From positions 868,001 through 932,000 of the forward strand of contig JAULSU010000004.1 of the NCBI GenBank assembly GCA_030512335.1: a stretch of 64,000 nucleotides of DNA, read 5' to 3'. The notes under the pieces were generated by a model. The model was not told the origin of the DNA. It saw only the letters and a program-made list of their open reading frames with translations, and did no database searches. The stretch is from Immersiella caudata (lineage: Eukaryota > Ascomycota > Sordariomycetes > Sordariales > Lasiosphaeriaceae). A program made the position numbers and the translations under genes. Below are positions 33,230-44,322 of this stretch, piece by piece (position 1 is the stretch's first letter; each line of letters starts with the position of its first letter).

Positions 33230-35948
33230 AGGATGACGGACGAAAAAGGAAATTTCATTTGCCCAGATTTCGTCGCAGACAACCAGGCTGTTCTCTTCTA
33301 CTTTGCAACGACCCCCGTGAGAGTGCTGACTTTTATTCCCCCTCGTCAAGTTGGAATGGGTCGAGGTGAGTGGCACCATTCCCTCCTCCCGCCAGAAGCG
33401 AGGACTGACAGCCTCCAGGATCCCTTGGGACGGCACATGGCTGAAGGTAACTACGGAGCACGGCTGCTGTCTGGGGAGCTCAAGCACAAGCTTTGTTTAT
33501 CTCGGCACCGACAGTCGCGGACCAAAGCTGGACGGTTGACATTCAAGAAACCAGGGACCATATTTTCTCCGGCCAAGGTGTGTACATGGGCTCCCACAGC
33601 AACTGCCTACTCTTTAGGCCATGGCTGACCATGTCTTCATATCGACGCCGATATCGAGGCAGACGAGGACGTAGCCGACTGTATCTTTTCGGTTGTGAGT
33701 GCTGATGGCTACCAAACTTGTCCATTTCTAACCGGCCTCTAGATACCATTCCCCCATTTGAGACGGAAGAAGCTTTTGATGACGTGACAAGAGCTCTTGA
33801 TGACGCTTTGGAAGGGAAGTCTGATGGGGGATCGGGGATCGACTGGTAGCCTGGAACCGGGGGGTCACACCCCCCACACCCAGGCATGACCAACAGTCAT
33901 GAAGACAAACACAATGCAGCCATGTCCCCGAGGCAGATCCACCGGCATCTTTTAACTGAATATATCGGAACGGTGGATGCTGGTGAAGCTCCTCGTTTGC
34001 AGCCACGTCGAACCCTCGACCAATACTTTTACACCCATCTCGGGAGCACCCGCCAGCGGGACAAAGGCCAAGCTGCACTGCGGTACACGTACAAAACACC
34101 CGATGCGGAACCAAAGCTCTTCATGGTTGATCAGCTTTGGGCTTGGGTCATATCCAACCGTAAGTGGCTCAGTAGTTGTTCTCTTCAGTTATCCTTCACT
34201 CAGCTGATGTACCTGTGTGACGCAAAAACACCGTCATAAGCTGCCTCCCTACAACTTAGCCATCGGATATTGACGCCACTAGGCCTCGGAAGAGAAGCAG
34301 AGGCCATCCTGGACATGGAGCACGGCCGGAGAATCGAGGTCATGCTGTAACAAGCAAGAGCCGAAAGAAGCAGAATGTGCGTCGCAGCCGAAGTTCATCG
34401 CTAGTCACGTCTGCGCATCCAATTTCATTAACCCTGCCGCCCCTAGGCTCAGGAGTTGGGCGGCGGTCCTTAGCTGTGCCGAAAGATGAGGCAAATCTCC
34501 TAGACGTACACCGAAGGCTTCTTGCGCACCTTAATTCCTCAAGCAGGGCACCCATAACCTCTGTTTTCCAGCTGGCACACACCGTCACGACGTTTTGTTT
34601 TCAACACGTTCGATCCGCACCGAGTACCCGAAGACTACCAGTTCTTCGATTTCTTTGAGCGATCCGTCGGGAATGTCGTAAGTACCTAAACCTCGAAGAA
34701 AATTCGGGGAAGCAGGTTGGTGAGGCTAACGCCACCTGCGTGAGCTAGCGAGATGAGTGCGCTAGACAGCTGCAACGCTTCCGCCTAACCACAGTTTCGC
34801 CATCCAGGAAAGGATTAATTAAGCGCCCTAAACGCAGTAGACAACCTAAGTATCGATGTTGAGACTCAGCAATTTGTTGAGATCGAGGATGTCCGCGATG
34901 AGCTGAGCATCCTACAGCTGGTTTTGGAGGACCAGGGCGAGGTCTAGAAGCAGATGGACGATGCATTGGAAAAGGACAAGGCGAGGTCAGCGCCGCTTGC
35001 CCGGAACCGTGTGATTGAGGGAAACCTGCGTTGAATCAAGCCGATGGATGCCATGGCGACACGGACGAGCTAGTTGGTAAGTGCCTGGTAAGTGCCCCAG
35101 ACCACCTCAGTCCGTGTTGTCATGATGACGGAGAGCGCTCATATCGGGACAGGTATATCACCTCATCGACTTGAAGCAAAAGCAAGCGAACGTCTTGGAA
35201 GCTCTCGCCATGCGCAAAACGATGGATATACTCGCCCGCAACGCAGAGGAAGGGGCCATACAAGCCAAGGGAAGCTCAGGAGCAGACGGGTGAGGCAATC
35301 AAGCAAGGGAGAACGGTTTTTCTATTCACCGTCGTCACCATCGTATTAGTGCTTCTGTCCCTTCCCCACTTAGGACACAGGAAGCTAACCTGCAGTAGCT
35401 CCCCTTGTCATTTATAGCAGCGCTTTTCGCCATTGAGATCGACGGGTTTCCCGTCAATGAGAACGGGAAACTCGGGCTCGGCTACGTACTCACGTACATG
35501 CGTAAGCAAAAGCTACTTGTCGAAGAGAACCTGCTGATCATTGTTGGCAGTGAGCATCTCTGCCAGTCTATCCATCCCGTTCATCTTTGTCATTTTCAAC
35601 CAGGATCGAGTGTTGGGCTGGCTGCGAAGACTCCGTATCTTCGCGCTCGGGATGCCGCTGGGGGCCTGGTTGATACTCTTCCTGATGGGGATACTCCTGG
35701 GCACCACCTGGGCGCTGGGGCTGGATAGAACGCTCATGTTTTCGATCACGATTCCCCTGGTGCTCTTGGGCGTGATGAACATCATTGCCTTTCGGTTATA
35801 CAAGCTGTTCTCGGTAATGCGTGTCAACGCGTGGCAAGGCGTGGAGCGACGATGGATCGTGTTCCGTGACGATATCGACGATACGACGTGGATATTCGCT
35901 TCCCTGACACAACCATTCATTCTTGAAACAAATGGCGTCATTCATTAA
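33230..35948 (+). pseudogene. CorA-like (Mg2+ transporter-type) fungal membrane protein, decayed
   Basis: Pieces of one gene lie in order on the plus strand. They include an N-terminal part at 33233-33375, 'RRTLDQYFYTHLGS' with 'FMVDQLWAWVIS' (34008-34160, then a GTAAGT donor), 'VPEDYQFFDFFERSVGNV' (about 34620-34680), 'EDVRDELSILQLVLEDQGEV' (about 34885-34944), 'LKQKQANVLEALAMRK' (about 35165-35215), 'FLFTVVTI' (about 35320), and the two-helix end 'PLSFIAALFAIEIDGFP' to 35948. This matches the CorA-like proteins common in Pezizomycotina, whose helices and preceding LKQKQAN region are diagnostic. Lesions: TAG at 34945-34947 where relatives have Trp, a frame change near 35292, and disordered segments between 33400 and 34600. 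The last exons (intron about 35503-35550) remain intact. Confidence 0.8.
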
Positions 35949-36800
35949 TCCATGAGCGAGGCCAAGACTCGGATCGACAGTATCAAAACCAGCAAGCCAA
36001 GGGTGTGACACCAGTGCACCGAACGCCAACCCATCCCAGTGCCATGGCACCAGCACCCACGCTGACATCGATTGAGTCGTAGGTCAGCGTTTTCGCAAGC
36101 GTGTAAGCGGCGGCGCTTCCAAGGTGCTGCCACAGGACGGTGATGAAGCAGAATAGGAAGGCGAGTGAGTAGAGGGCGAGAGCAACTTGGCTCACGGGAC
36201 GCGAGGGGAAGGGTTTGACCTCCCTAGTGGAACCGTCCGAGTCTTCCTCTTCATGCCAGCCGTGGAATGTGGCGAGGAGGAGTATTCCGAAGAAGGTGAA
36301 GATGATGGCGATGAATCTGTGTGTTTTAGCCCCGAAAACGAGACAGAAGAGAGAAGAAGAAGAAGAAGAAGAAGAAGAAGAAGAAGAAGAAGAAGAAGAA
36401 GAAGAAGAAGAAGATGGGAGGATGGGCTACAGCAGCCCAAAAAACAAGACACGAGTCCGTACCGTCTCGGCAATATAAATCAAGTTGAGCGGATCCGTTG
36501 AGGTCTCTCTGATGAGCCCGTTGACCATGTCCTGGGCACTTGTACCGCAGATCCAAGTGCCGGCATGCAACTTGAGACAGATGGCCATGAAGCCAACATT
36601 TACCTGCTGAATCTTAGACGCAGAATTATTCCTGGCCAGGTTGGCAAAGCTATCTCCTAGGTTGCTGTTGAGCTGCAGGGGGCTTGTTGTTGATGGTGTT
36701 GTGGGGTCTTGTTTGTACGGCAGAGAAATCAGCGTCATATCTTTAAGCTGCAGGATGTGCATCCTGCTAGCAGAAGAGAGCAGAGACCGAAAGGGTTGAT
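35945..36800 (-). pseudogene. FIG1: FIG1-like (Ca2+ regulator / membrane fusion) gene with two frame changes
   Basis: Fig1 proteins are four-helix plasma-membrane proteins acting in calcium influx and cell fusion during mating. The family core is clear: 'VNVGFMAICLKLHAGTWIC', 'DPLNLIYIAETV', then across an intron 'FIAIIFTFFGILLLATFHGW', 'EEEDSDGSTREVKPFPSRPV', 'VALALYSLAFLFCFITVLWQ', and the tail 'LLVLILSIRVLASLMD' ending at 35945. The intron 36430-36317 has a GTAGCC donor and an ACACAG acceptor and joins in phase. The N-terminal 'LLLAGCTSCSLKI' and the following part are in different frames (shift near 36735-36750). The last helix needs another shift near 36015-36030. The protein is therefore probably not made in full. 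Confidence 0.75.
36353..36414 (+). repeat. (GAA)n microsatellite in the FIG1-like intron
   Basis: About 20 GAA/AGA triplets lie entirely inside the inferred intron of the minus-strand FIG1-like gene, where they appear as a CTT pyrimidine tract upstream of the acceptor. Confidence 0.95.
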
Positions 36801-37129
36801 ACAGTGTGAAGCACAAGTTATCAAAGGGCACAAATGCATCACAGGCCAATTTCTCTTCCTTCCCCCTTCAAGGGTTAAACGTGTTTTCCATAGTTTGCAC
36901 GTAAGTCTGATGGCATAGTAGACGCCATATTTTTGTGATTGGACGGGACGTGCTTTGCCACCGACAAAGGGTTCAGTCACCATAGTTTCTGCTTCAATTC
37001 AAGAGGAGACATGCTTGATCATTTTTGGTTGTAAGCTTTCATTAAACCGCCCCTTTTGAATAAAAAGGAGGCTCCCACTAATTTTCCTGCACTACCACCA
37101 GCACGAATCACCAGTTGCAGGGCACAGAG

Positions 37130-37402
37130 GGTAGGCTACCGGATCACCACGACTTTACGCCGGGCGAGCATGGCCGCCAAGCGAGCCATGTGCTCCATTC
37201 CGAGAACCATGGCGGGGGTGCGCTCACTCGGGCTTCATTCCCACTGAATCTAGTTTGCAACAGTTAGAAAATGGAGGCTGTGTCTGGCGGGAAGGGTTAG
37301 AAAACTTACCTGCGGATCATAGAGGTTTTGGCCCGAGCCGACAATGCAGCAGGGGGCGAAAAACTGGCGCGGTCTCACGCCGTCGGAACTAGTCTCATCC
37401 AT
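37130..37402 (-). pseudogene. Unknown small protein, copy A of a tandem duplicate (dead)
   Basis: Exon 1 (37402-37310) begins 'MDETSSDGVRPRQFF' and ends '...LYDPQ' at a proper GTAAGT donor. Exon 2 starts at 37249 after CTAG with 'IQWE', then a TGA (37237-37235), 'SPSERTPAM', and 'RRKVVVIR' followed by TAG. The frames, splice position and wording match copy B at 37845-38396, which reads '...DPQ', 'VQWQRNPAERNPAM' and 'RHRVVVIRP'. The matching sequence ends soon after, so copy A is truncated and has stops. Family unknown. Confidence 0.65.
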
Positions 37403-37574
37403 TGTTTGTTTCCTGGTGAAGTGGCCAAGCTTTTGCTGGAGTGAGTTGAAGGTTGAGGTTGAGGTTGGGAAAACGACAAACTCATCGAGTGACGAGTTCT
37501 TAAAGCTGTCAAGCGTGGGCCGCAGCGGAGATTTCATTCTTTCAAAAACATATCGTGGGGCCTTTCAGAAAGAG

Positions 37575-37760
37575 GGGTTATTCTCAAGAGGCGGAGCCCT
37601 TGGGGCTTGCTACTCAAGCCGCATCGCGGCTGTGCGGTTCTGCTTGACGAGGGCGCGGTCAACAGACCTGAGAAACCGGAATCTTCTTTATTTATTTCGC
37701 CAGTCCAGAAGCAAACAGTTCGTGATGTTCAGGGGCTGACACGCTGAGCACAATCGAAAG
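37575..37760 (+). repeat. Upstream segment of copy A, repeated near 38600-38790
   Basis: The region holds 'GAGAAACCGGAATC...', 'AAGCAAACAGTTCGTG' and 'TTCAGGG', and ends in 'AATCGAAAGCCCTGC'. A diverged copy with the same order of words lies near 38660-38780 ('GGCAAACAGTTCATG', 'TTCAGGG', 'TTCGAAAACCCTGC'). Each lies upstream of its own copy of the small gene, so the duplication included promoter DNA. Confidence 0.7.
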
Positions 37761-37844
37761 CCCTGCGGAACTTCAAACACGGGCACTCATCACTCGCCCC
37801 TTCAATAAAGGAGTCGCCCCAGCGTCCTCGTCCACAAGCCACCA

Positions 37845-38396
37845 TCACGACTTCCAAGCGTAGCGCAGTGCCTCATCCAGAAAGCTGGCCTCGTCCCAGT
37901 CGAACAGCTCCGGATTAGGGTTGTGGTCGTCAGGCGGTGCCAGGCGCTGCGGGACTCCATCGCTCCCAGCGACATAAAAGACACGGCCCTCAGAGTCCAA
38001 CTCAGCACCTAGCTTGCGGGCCATGTACACCATGAAGTAGAGGCGATTCTCCGCAAACGTCTGGGTCTTTCCATCGCCGTCCTTTTCATAGAACCTCTCG
38101 CGTTTGTCTTGCTCCTCTTCGGCGAGCGGGCGGATGACAACGACTCTGTGACGGACACGGCGAGCTGCCTCTTGAGCGACGGCCTCGATGGCTGGTATCA
38201 TGGCAGGGTTGCGCTCGGCTGGATTCCTCTGCCATTGGACCTAGATTGCAGGTCAGAGGGCGCTTTGTGCCTGCCCAGGGGCAAGGCTGCTTATTTGCGG
38301 GTCAGCAGGAGTGCCCTGGCCGGCTATGCGGTGCGGAGTGAAGACCGGGCGAGGTTTCACGTGGTTGGAGTTCATCGGGTCAAACTGGGTCGACAT
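37845..38396 (-). CDS. Unknown small protein, copy B of a tandem duplicate
   Basis: Exon 1 would be 38396-38295 ('MSTQFDPMNSNHVKPRPVFT' to 'PADPQ') and exon 2 38240-37845, both phase 0, giving 165 residues. Exon 2 reads 'RVRHRVVVIRPLAEEEQ', 'FAENRLYFMVYMARKLGAEL' and ends 'ALRYAWKS'. The intron ends in CTAG as in copy A. At the donor, however, copy A has CAG-GTAAGT and this copy has CAA-ATAAGC, so the GT is lost. Without splicing, the first exon stops after about 50 codons. A product could start inside exon 2 at an ATG (38201). I do not recognise the family, and no signal peptide or membrane segment is seen. Confidence 0.5.
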
Positions 38397-39183
38397 GGCG
38401 CTGAGTAGAAGTTGGACCGGCGAGAGGAAACTGAGAGGGCAAAGAATCGATGTGAACAGTGAAGATTCGAGGGGCCGGTGAGTGTAAGATGAGCATGTGA
38501 AGACCTGATGATGTGGCGGGTTGGTGAAGCTGCTGGGGAGAAGCTGCTGAAGGGTGGAAGGGACACCTCTTTTATAACCATCATGGGCCTGCTGAAGGTT
38601 GAGGGCTTCATTCTCAAAGCGCAGCGCAGCTATGTGGTACCAGTAAAGGAGAAGGCTGTATTGGCTTAGGAAACCGTAAGCATCTCAATTTAGTTCGCCA
38701 TCCAGCGGCAAACAGTTCATGTCGGTTCAGGGAACACGGTTGACATACCAAACACATTCGAAAACCCTGCAAGATTCGTCATCTCCTTCACGTGTCGTTG
38801 GCGATGCGAAAAACTGGTTCGCTGGAGAGGTAGTGCCATGTTGCGCAAAGTTGGCGAACTGGAGCGGACGTGGCGCCTGTGACATGTCACACTGCCAGGT
38901 TCGTCTCAGGCTACCAGCCCGAAAACGCCCTGTGACAAAACATCATCTCGGTGAACTCAACCTGCCTTGCTTCCAGTCGCCATATCACTGACGCTGTCAT
39001 GCCCCCTTCTTGTATTTTGGTTCAGGGGCTGAGAGGTTGGTAACGGCCGAGATGGTGAAGCGACCAAATATAGCACGCCGAGAATGCATCGCCGGGACTG
39101 AAAGTTTGATGAGGCTTTGAGCCAAAAGGTTGAGGGGGTATCACATATTTAAACTTGGTGTACAGGCATCTCGGTTGCCGAGA
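38397..39183. other. Upstream region of copy B and 3' flank of PTH
   Basis: Contains the second copy of the duplicated upstream segment (about 38600-38790). No gene is seen between 38800 and 39183. Confidence 0.45.
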
Positions 39184-39792
39184 TCATGCTTCTTTGGGCG
39201 TTTCTGACTCCCACTTCTTCTCCAGATCCGCCAATGCGTCATATAGCCCTCGGCTAGCCTTCTCATCAATAATCCCTTTCGCGTGCCGTGGAATCTTGGC
39301 CAAGACAAAGTCTGAAACCGTTGATCGATCCCTCTCTGTTGGTCGGCCGATGCCAACCGATACCCGGGCCCATTTGCTCTGCGGGTCTTTTCGCAAACTT
39401 GCCAAAACGCTCTTGACTCCGTTATGTCCTCTGTGGCTCCTGTCCCATTGTCTGATCTTGACAACTCCAAGTTCTTCTTCCAGGTCGTCGTGGACGAGAA
39501 CCAGCCCCACCTCGTCAGCGGTCAGCCCGTTGTCAGCCAGGTATTCTTTGTATGCCTTCGCTAGCCATGGCCCCGAGACGTTCATGAGGGTAGGGCTTTG
39601 TAAGAGAGTGTATTTCGAGCCGGATGAGGTGAGGACTGCCTTCTTTCCGTGTCGCTCCGAGGCGAAGGTTGGTTGTTCGTTGGGGAACTTGCGTTGTAAC
39701 GACTCGAGTGCGAGATGCCCGACTGAGTGGAAAGTGTCACGGTATTCGCCGGGGTTTCCGAGGCTGACAACCAGGAAGCGTCGTATCGACAT
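39184..39792 (-). CDS. PTH1: Peptidyl-tRNA hydrolase, bacterial-type (Pth1)
   Basis: A single exon of 202 residues. The enzyme cleaves the ester bond of peptidyl-tRNAs that drop off ribosomes. Family motifs are in order: 'FLVVSLGNPGEYRDTFHSVG' (Asn13 and catalytic His22), 'SPTLMNVSGPWL', 'LVLVHDDLEEELGVVKIR' with the conserved Asp, and 'SHRGHNGVKSVL' with the substrate-binding Asn. Length is near the usual 190-210. In fungi this form is often mitochondrial, but no obvious presequence is present from this ATG, so location is uncertain. The short N-terminus before the first strand supports the chosen start. Confidence 0.94.
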   Translation of the reverse strand: MSIRRFLVVSLGNPGEYRDTFHSVGHLALESLQRKFPNEQPTFASERHGKKAVLTSSGSKYTLLQSPTLMNVSGPWLAKAYKEYLADNGLTADEVGLVLVHDDLEEELGVVKIRQWDRSHRGHNGVKSVLASLRKDPQSKWARVSVGIGRPTERDRSTVSDFVLAKIPRHAKGIIDEKASRGLYDALADLEKKWESETPKEA

Positions 39793-40451
39793 TGTGAATG
39801 ATGTGCGTGTGGTGTTGTTGGTTTATGGCTTGGGATGAACCTTCAGGGGTAGGTTTTGGGAGGGGGCAGCGTTTTTTGGTCGCTTGTCCGTTCGAGGCGC
39901 AAGTCGCAGCTGAGTGGGAGGGTGAGTTGTGAGGAAAGGAAGGAATTTCCCACCGCAGAACGGGACCTGCGCCTGGTATATATGCCGTCGAGGCTGTGAA
40001 TAGAGTTGGGCTGCTGAGAGTCAGAGGTGAAGCTTTTCCGACGAACCCAGAAAACCGTCGACCGGGATCTGTCAGCCGCGTCCGGTGACTCCACACGCCG
40101 AAAGCCAAGCGCCGCTTAGGTAATTAGCGGCTGTGGCGCCGAAAGCCATCGCTGACGTCGACACTGCCCACCTCTCAATTCAGTTTCGGCAGGCAACGGG
40201 GCTCGCGGGGAAGTTGCTGGATTGCACCGCCACAACCAACTTCGTCACCCTCCAAGCCAGTCACAGCAGGGTTCTGGTCTTTCGCAACCACGCTCTGCTT
40301 CTGTGTTCTCGCGACGCAGTCCGCCCTCAGGCGAAAATAACAGCTACGAAAGCATTCCACGATAGCGAGTCGATAGTTTTGTAGCGACAGCTTTATTCTC
40401 CAGCCGTATCAATCGCCGTTCCGAGCCTGACCATCCCACTCGTTGCCCATC
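39793..40451. other. Divergent intergenic region (PTH / RVS161)
   Basis: Shared promoter region of two core genes transcribed away from each other. No gene is supported; a plus-strand frame near 40133-40384 has no ATG and no family match. Confidence 0.45.
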
Positions 40452-41548
40452 ATGTCGTGGGCGGGTATGCCAACCCCGCGATGCCTTCGTCTGTATGGCT
40501 ATGAATCCCTGACACATTGCAGGTTTCAAGAAGAATGTCAACCGCGCGACGACGCAGGTGATGATGAAGACTGGTTCGCGATATCCTCCCTCGCCCGGAG
40601 CCGGCCGTTTCCGGAAGAGTTGCTGACGCCCCGCGCCAGGTCATGTCGAGAAGACGAACGACCGAGACTATGAAGTCGAAGAGAGGTAGGCGGCGCCATA
40701 CGGCGTGGATACACATGCTTCGAAACAATTGCTGAGACTCGGCACAGGCGGTTTAGGACAATGGAGGCGGCGTCGTTGCGATTACAGAAAGAGGCGAAGG
40801 GATACCTCGATTCTCTGCGCGGTATGAACCCCAGAAGTGGACGGACAATGCGCACCGATGGCCCCGGCGGCTGACAGAACCGATTGACAGCAATGACGGC
40901 TTCCCAGATGCGAATTGCGGAGACGATTGACGCATTCTACGGCGACGCGGGCGCGAAGGATGGCGTCAGTAGGAGTTACAAGCAAGCCGTTGAGGATCTG
41001 GACGCGGAGACAATCAAGGCACTCGACGGACCATACCGCACGACTGTCCTGGAGCCCATCTCGAGGTTCTGCGCCTACTTCCCCGACGTAAATGAATGTA
41101 AGTACCAGGACGTCCAGCGTCGAAACTCTGCTCCTGGCTCACGCCCTCGATAGGTATCAAGAAGCGCGGCCACAAACTCCTCGACTACGACGCCCTTCGA
41201 GCCAAGGTCAAGAAGCTCGTCGAAAAGCCCGACAAGGACGTGACAAAGCTGCCTCGGGCGGAGAAGGAGATGGAGATGGCCAGGGCAGCATACGAGCAGC
41301 TCAACGAACAATTGTGCACCGAACTGCCGCAGCTCATCGACCTCCGCGTTCCTTACCTCGATCCCTCATTTGAGGCCCTTGTCAAGATCCAACTGCGATT
41401 CTGTGCCGAGGCCTACAGCAGGATGGCGCAGGTGCAACAATACCTCGACGCCGACACGCGGGAGCAATACGCCCAAGGGCAACTGGACAGCAGAGTCGAG
41501 CAGGTGTTGCAGGAGATAAGGGAACTGAGCATCAGCGGCACTGTCTGA
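40452..41548 (+). CDS. RVS161: BAR-domain protein, Rvs161 (amphiphysin-like) orthologue
   Basis: Six exons fit with all phases agreeing: 40452-40464, 40523-40573, 40640-40685, 40748-40821, 40891-41097 and 41154-41548 (786 nt, 261 residues). Rvs161 pairs with Rvs167 to bend membrane at endocytic sites and acts in actin patch function and cell fusion. The order is typical: 'MSWAGFKKNVNRATTQVMMK', 'RTMEAASLRLQKEAKGYLDS', 'MTASQMRIAETIDAFYGDAG', 'EPISRFCAYFPDVNECIKKR', 'HKLLDYDALRAKVKKLVEKP'. Length is close to yeast Rvs161 (265) and, as there, no SH3 domain follows. The first exon codes only four full residues, which is why the start is easily missed. The donor of intron 2 (GTTCGC) is weak but required by phase. 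Confidence 0.95.
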
Positions 41549-44322
41549 GGCTGCGAGGAGGTCTAGAAAGGGGCCTTGCGTGATTCGAACCGCGTATGCG
41601 TGGCCCATGGGGTTGAGCAGGGAAACAATTTTGGGTTTCGTAATGGCGTACGAGGCAGGAATAAGCATTGATACAGGTCAGGTTGGCGAGGAAGTCAATA
41701 TGGGCGCAGTAACTCAATAAAGGTACTGCTACTAGCAGCTTTTGGAGTGTATGTTCGGGGATAGAAAATGAACGCGTCGGGGAGCGTTCACATGTAGCAA
41801 GATATTGCAAATACCAATTGATGGGAGATTCGCTTTTGGAAAGCAGGCGAACCCATTAGGGGTTGGAGAGCTACGTAACCTTTACGATCATGGAGATCAT
41901 ACTGTCAGTAGATGGGATGGTCAAGAAACCGTCCCAACAATCTCATCTTTTTTTTTAGCGGCGAATTCCAAAACCCCCCCTCGGCATGGACGCCGAGACC
42001 GGTTTGAGAAGATCAACTTCAGCGCCCGGGACTGCCCCCGGTCGCGGAGGCGACGAATCGGCGTCGGGCCGTGCGCTGAGGCGCATCACCAACACCCCTG
42101 CGCGGCATTGCACGTCTTGGCATCTGAGACAGCATCTTGAACGCGAGATCTGACATGGTGATGATCGCGGCGCGTCAGTGCTAAGAGGCCCCGAACCCCC
42201 GCGTGAAAGGAGAGCACAGCGTCCCTTGCACAGCGTCTGTTTGAGGCGGAGCGTCCACTGGCCAGCCTACGGCCCATTGACGGATTTGCGTCCGGTGGAT
42301 TTCCAGGGCTGCTGGGCGACTCGCTGAGATCTCACCAGGGGACGATTGGAGGGTGTTTCGTTGAGGCTGAAACGTCCCCACAGGCTCGACAACGTCCACC
42401 CAGCCAAGACCAGACGACACCACGGTGGGGTTTGTCGGCCGACGGCGCGTGTTTCGGAGACGACCACCGGACTGGCCGCAATTGGAGACCACTTTGGCCA
42501 GCCAAATAAAGAATGCTCCGAGCGGTTCGCTTCACGGGACACGGTCAGCAGTCCTCCGGGGTGGGTTTATGTGAGTTTATCTGTCTCGCTCTGTGTTGTG
42601 AGATGTGAGGGGGGAGGGGGCTCGTGATACATCCATCTTGGCTTTCGTTGTGTCCTCATTCTATGCAGTGGATGGGTCGTTTAGTAAGTCGTTTGGCGAA
42701 GATGCAAGTGATAGCACCCGGCAGCTGCAGGCTCGGTCTAGAGCTCGATAGCGCGTTCGGTGCCGACGACGGGAGGGTGGGAATCGCTGCAGAGGTCACC
42801 GGCCCGGAATCCCAACACCAAGACGGCTGTGGAGGGTGGTGGCTTGCCTGCAGGCCGGCCAAAGCGGCAGGTGAGCGAGCACGAGGAGTGCGGGGGAAGA
42901 ATTCGTTCAGGCTAGTTGTCTTCGCCTGTAGATGTCTCTGTTCATCCAGAACACGGCAGCAGCAAAAACTCTTTCGCTTCAGGTCGAGCAGACGCAAACT
43001 CCTGTCGAAATCCCCAGATAGCCCGTTCGAGACCACCGACTGGAGATCCGCGACTGGTGAGACGCCGTGGAGGCTGCTGCGCCCCCAGAGAAAATCGGGC
43101 CCGCCAGGGCAACGGTTTGTCGAGAGCGAATGGGCGGCTCTAGAAATGCCACGGAACCTTGCAGCAGATCCAGGAACGCGGCGAGTTTGCCACTCAAATG
43201 GCCCACCGGCCTCCCGAAGTAACCGTCCCATCAGGTGTTTCGACCGGCCTGGGGCACACCACAGGTGGAGAAGCCCCAACGCTAGCTCTCTGCAACACAA
43301 CTTCGCCTTCCCGTTTGGCGCTCGGCGCCAATTATTGCTCCATGACGATTTATTGACGGCGGTCTCGAGACAAATGTCGCGCGTCTGCAGGAAAAGAAGG
43401 GCTGTAGCATGTGCACGGAAGCGAACCAGTGAGGAAAACGCGCGTCTAACACACATGCCAGAGGCTGGGGTCACCTGGTGTTAGTGATGGGTGGTACCTG
43501 AAAGATTGAACCGTCTGGCGATGGTGTATCGCTCTTGATTTTTGCGTCCGGGTTTCCTCCGCTTTTCCCTGGGACGGCTCACGTTGGCCGGGTCACTCGT
43601 CGGTTGCCATCCCGCATTCATTGCAACCGAAAGAGCAACAGAGATGTTGGAGGAGGTGCATTCATCCAGGCCGGCTACTTTTCCCGGGTCGAGCCGTTAA
43701 CAGTTGTCCTGCCCCGCGCTGCGGCAGCGCTGTTAGCGAACGGCCCCATTGATCTGGCCCCTGCTTCCCTGGCAGCGCAGATTAGCGCCATGCAACCACT
43801 GCAGGAGAACGTGGGATTTTTGGGAAACCACTGGCCTAGGGCCCCTGTCCAGCGCGATAAAGCCTGGGGGACCAGGGGCATCTCAATTCACCCGTTTTGA
43901 CGAGTTTCGCACCAAGAGACACATCCACTTGAGAACCTGCTGTTGTTGCCACCACGTCCATTCGCTACATATCAGACCCTTCGGTCCCCTCCGTTTTGGT
44001 GCCTCGTTACTTTCGTTTTCTTTTCCTGTCCTCCCAGCCCTTTTTTGTCACCTGCTCGTTGGGTCTTGTGTCCTAGCCCCTCCAGCACAATCCCTCCGAG
44101 CCCTGGCCGAGCCGGGTGTCATTGCAACCAGAGTCCCCAACCACACCACACACCAACCACCGTTACGACACAAAGTTTATACCTCGACCTCCCGGGATAA
44201 GGTTGGAGGGCCAACCTTTCTGTGCGCAATTTCCCACCCATAATACCGCAACAGACAGGAACTCGCCAAAGTTCGATTGCGTTCTGGTTCTCGACTTACA
44301 CCAGCGAGGAACCACCGCAAAG
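41549..44322. other. Large intergenic region upstream of the second BAR gene
   Basis: About 2.8 kb. At 42624-43484 both strands are open for more than 270 codons, but neither translation resembles a protein family. Low stop density in GC-rich DNA is the simplest reason. The last 400 nt are a pyrimidine-rich leader for the gene at 44323. No gene is supported. Confidence 0.45.

Noticed and set aside
36427..36473. Poly-Leu/poly-Phe/poly-Ser coding frames over the GAA repeat
   Set aside because: The repeat falls in an intron with GTAGCC and ACACAG ends that joins conserved FIG1-type sequence in phase.
41575..41645. GGTTCGAATC-like B-box on the minus strand, possible tRNA
   Set aside because: No pairing T-stem, no acceptor stem and no A-box at a proper distance.
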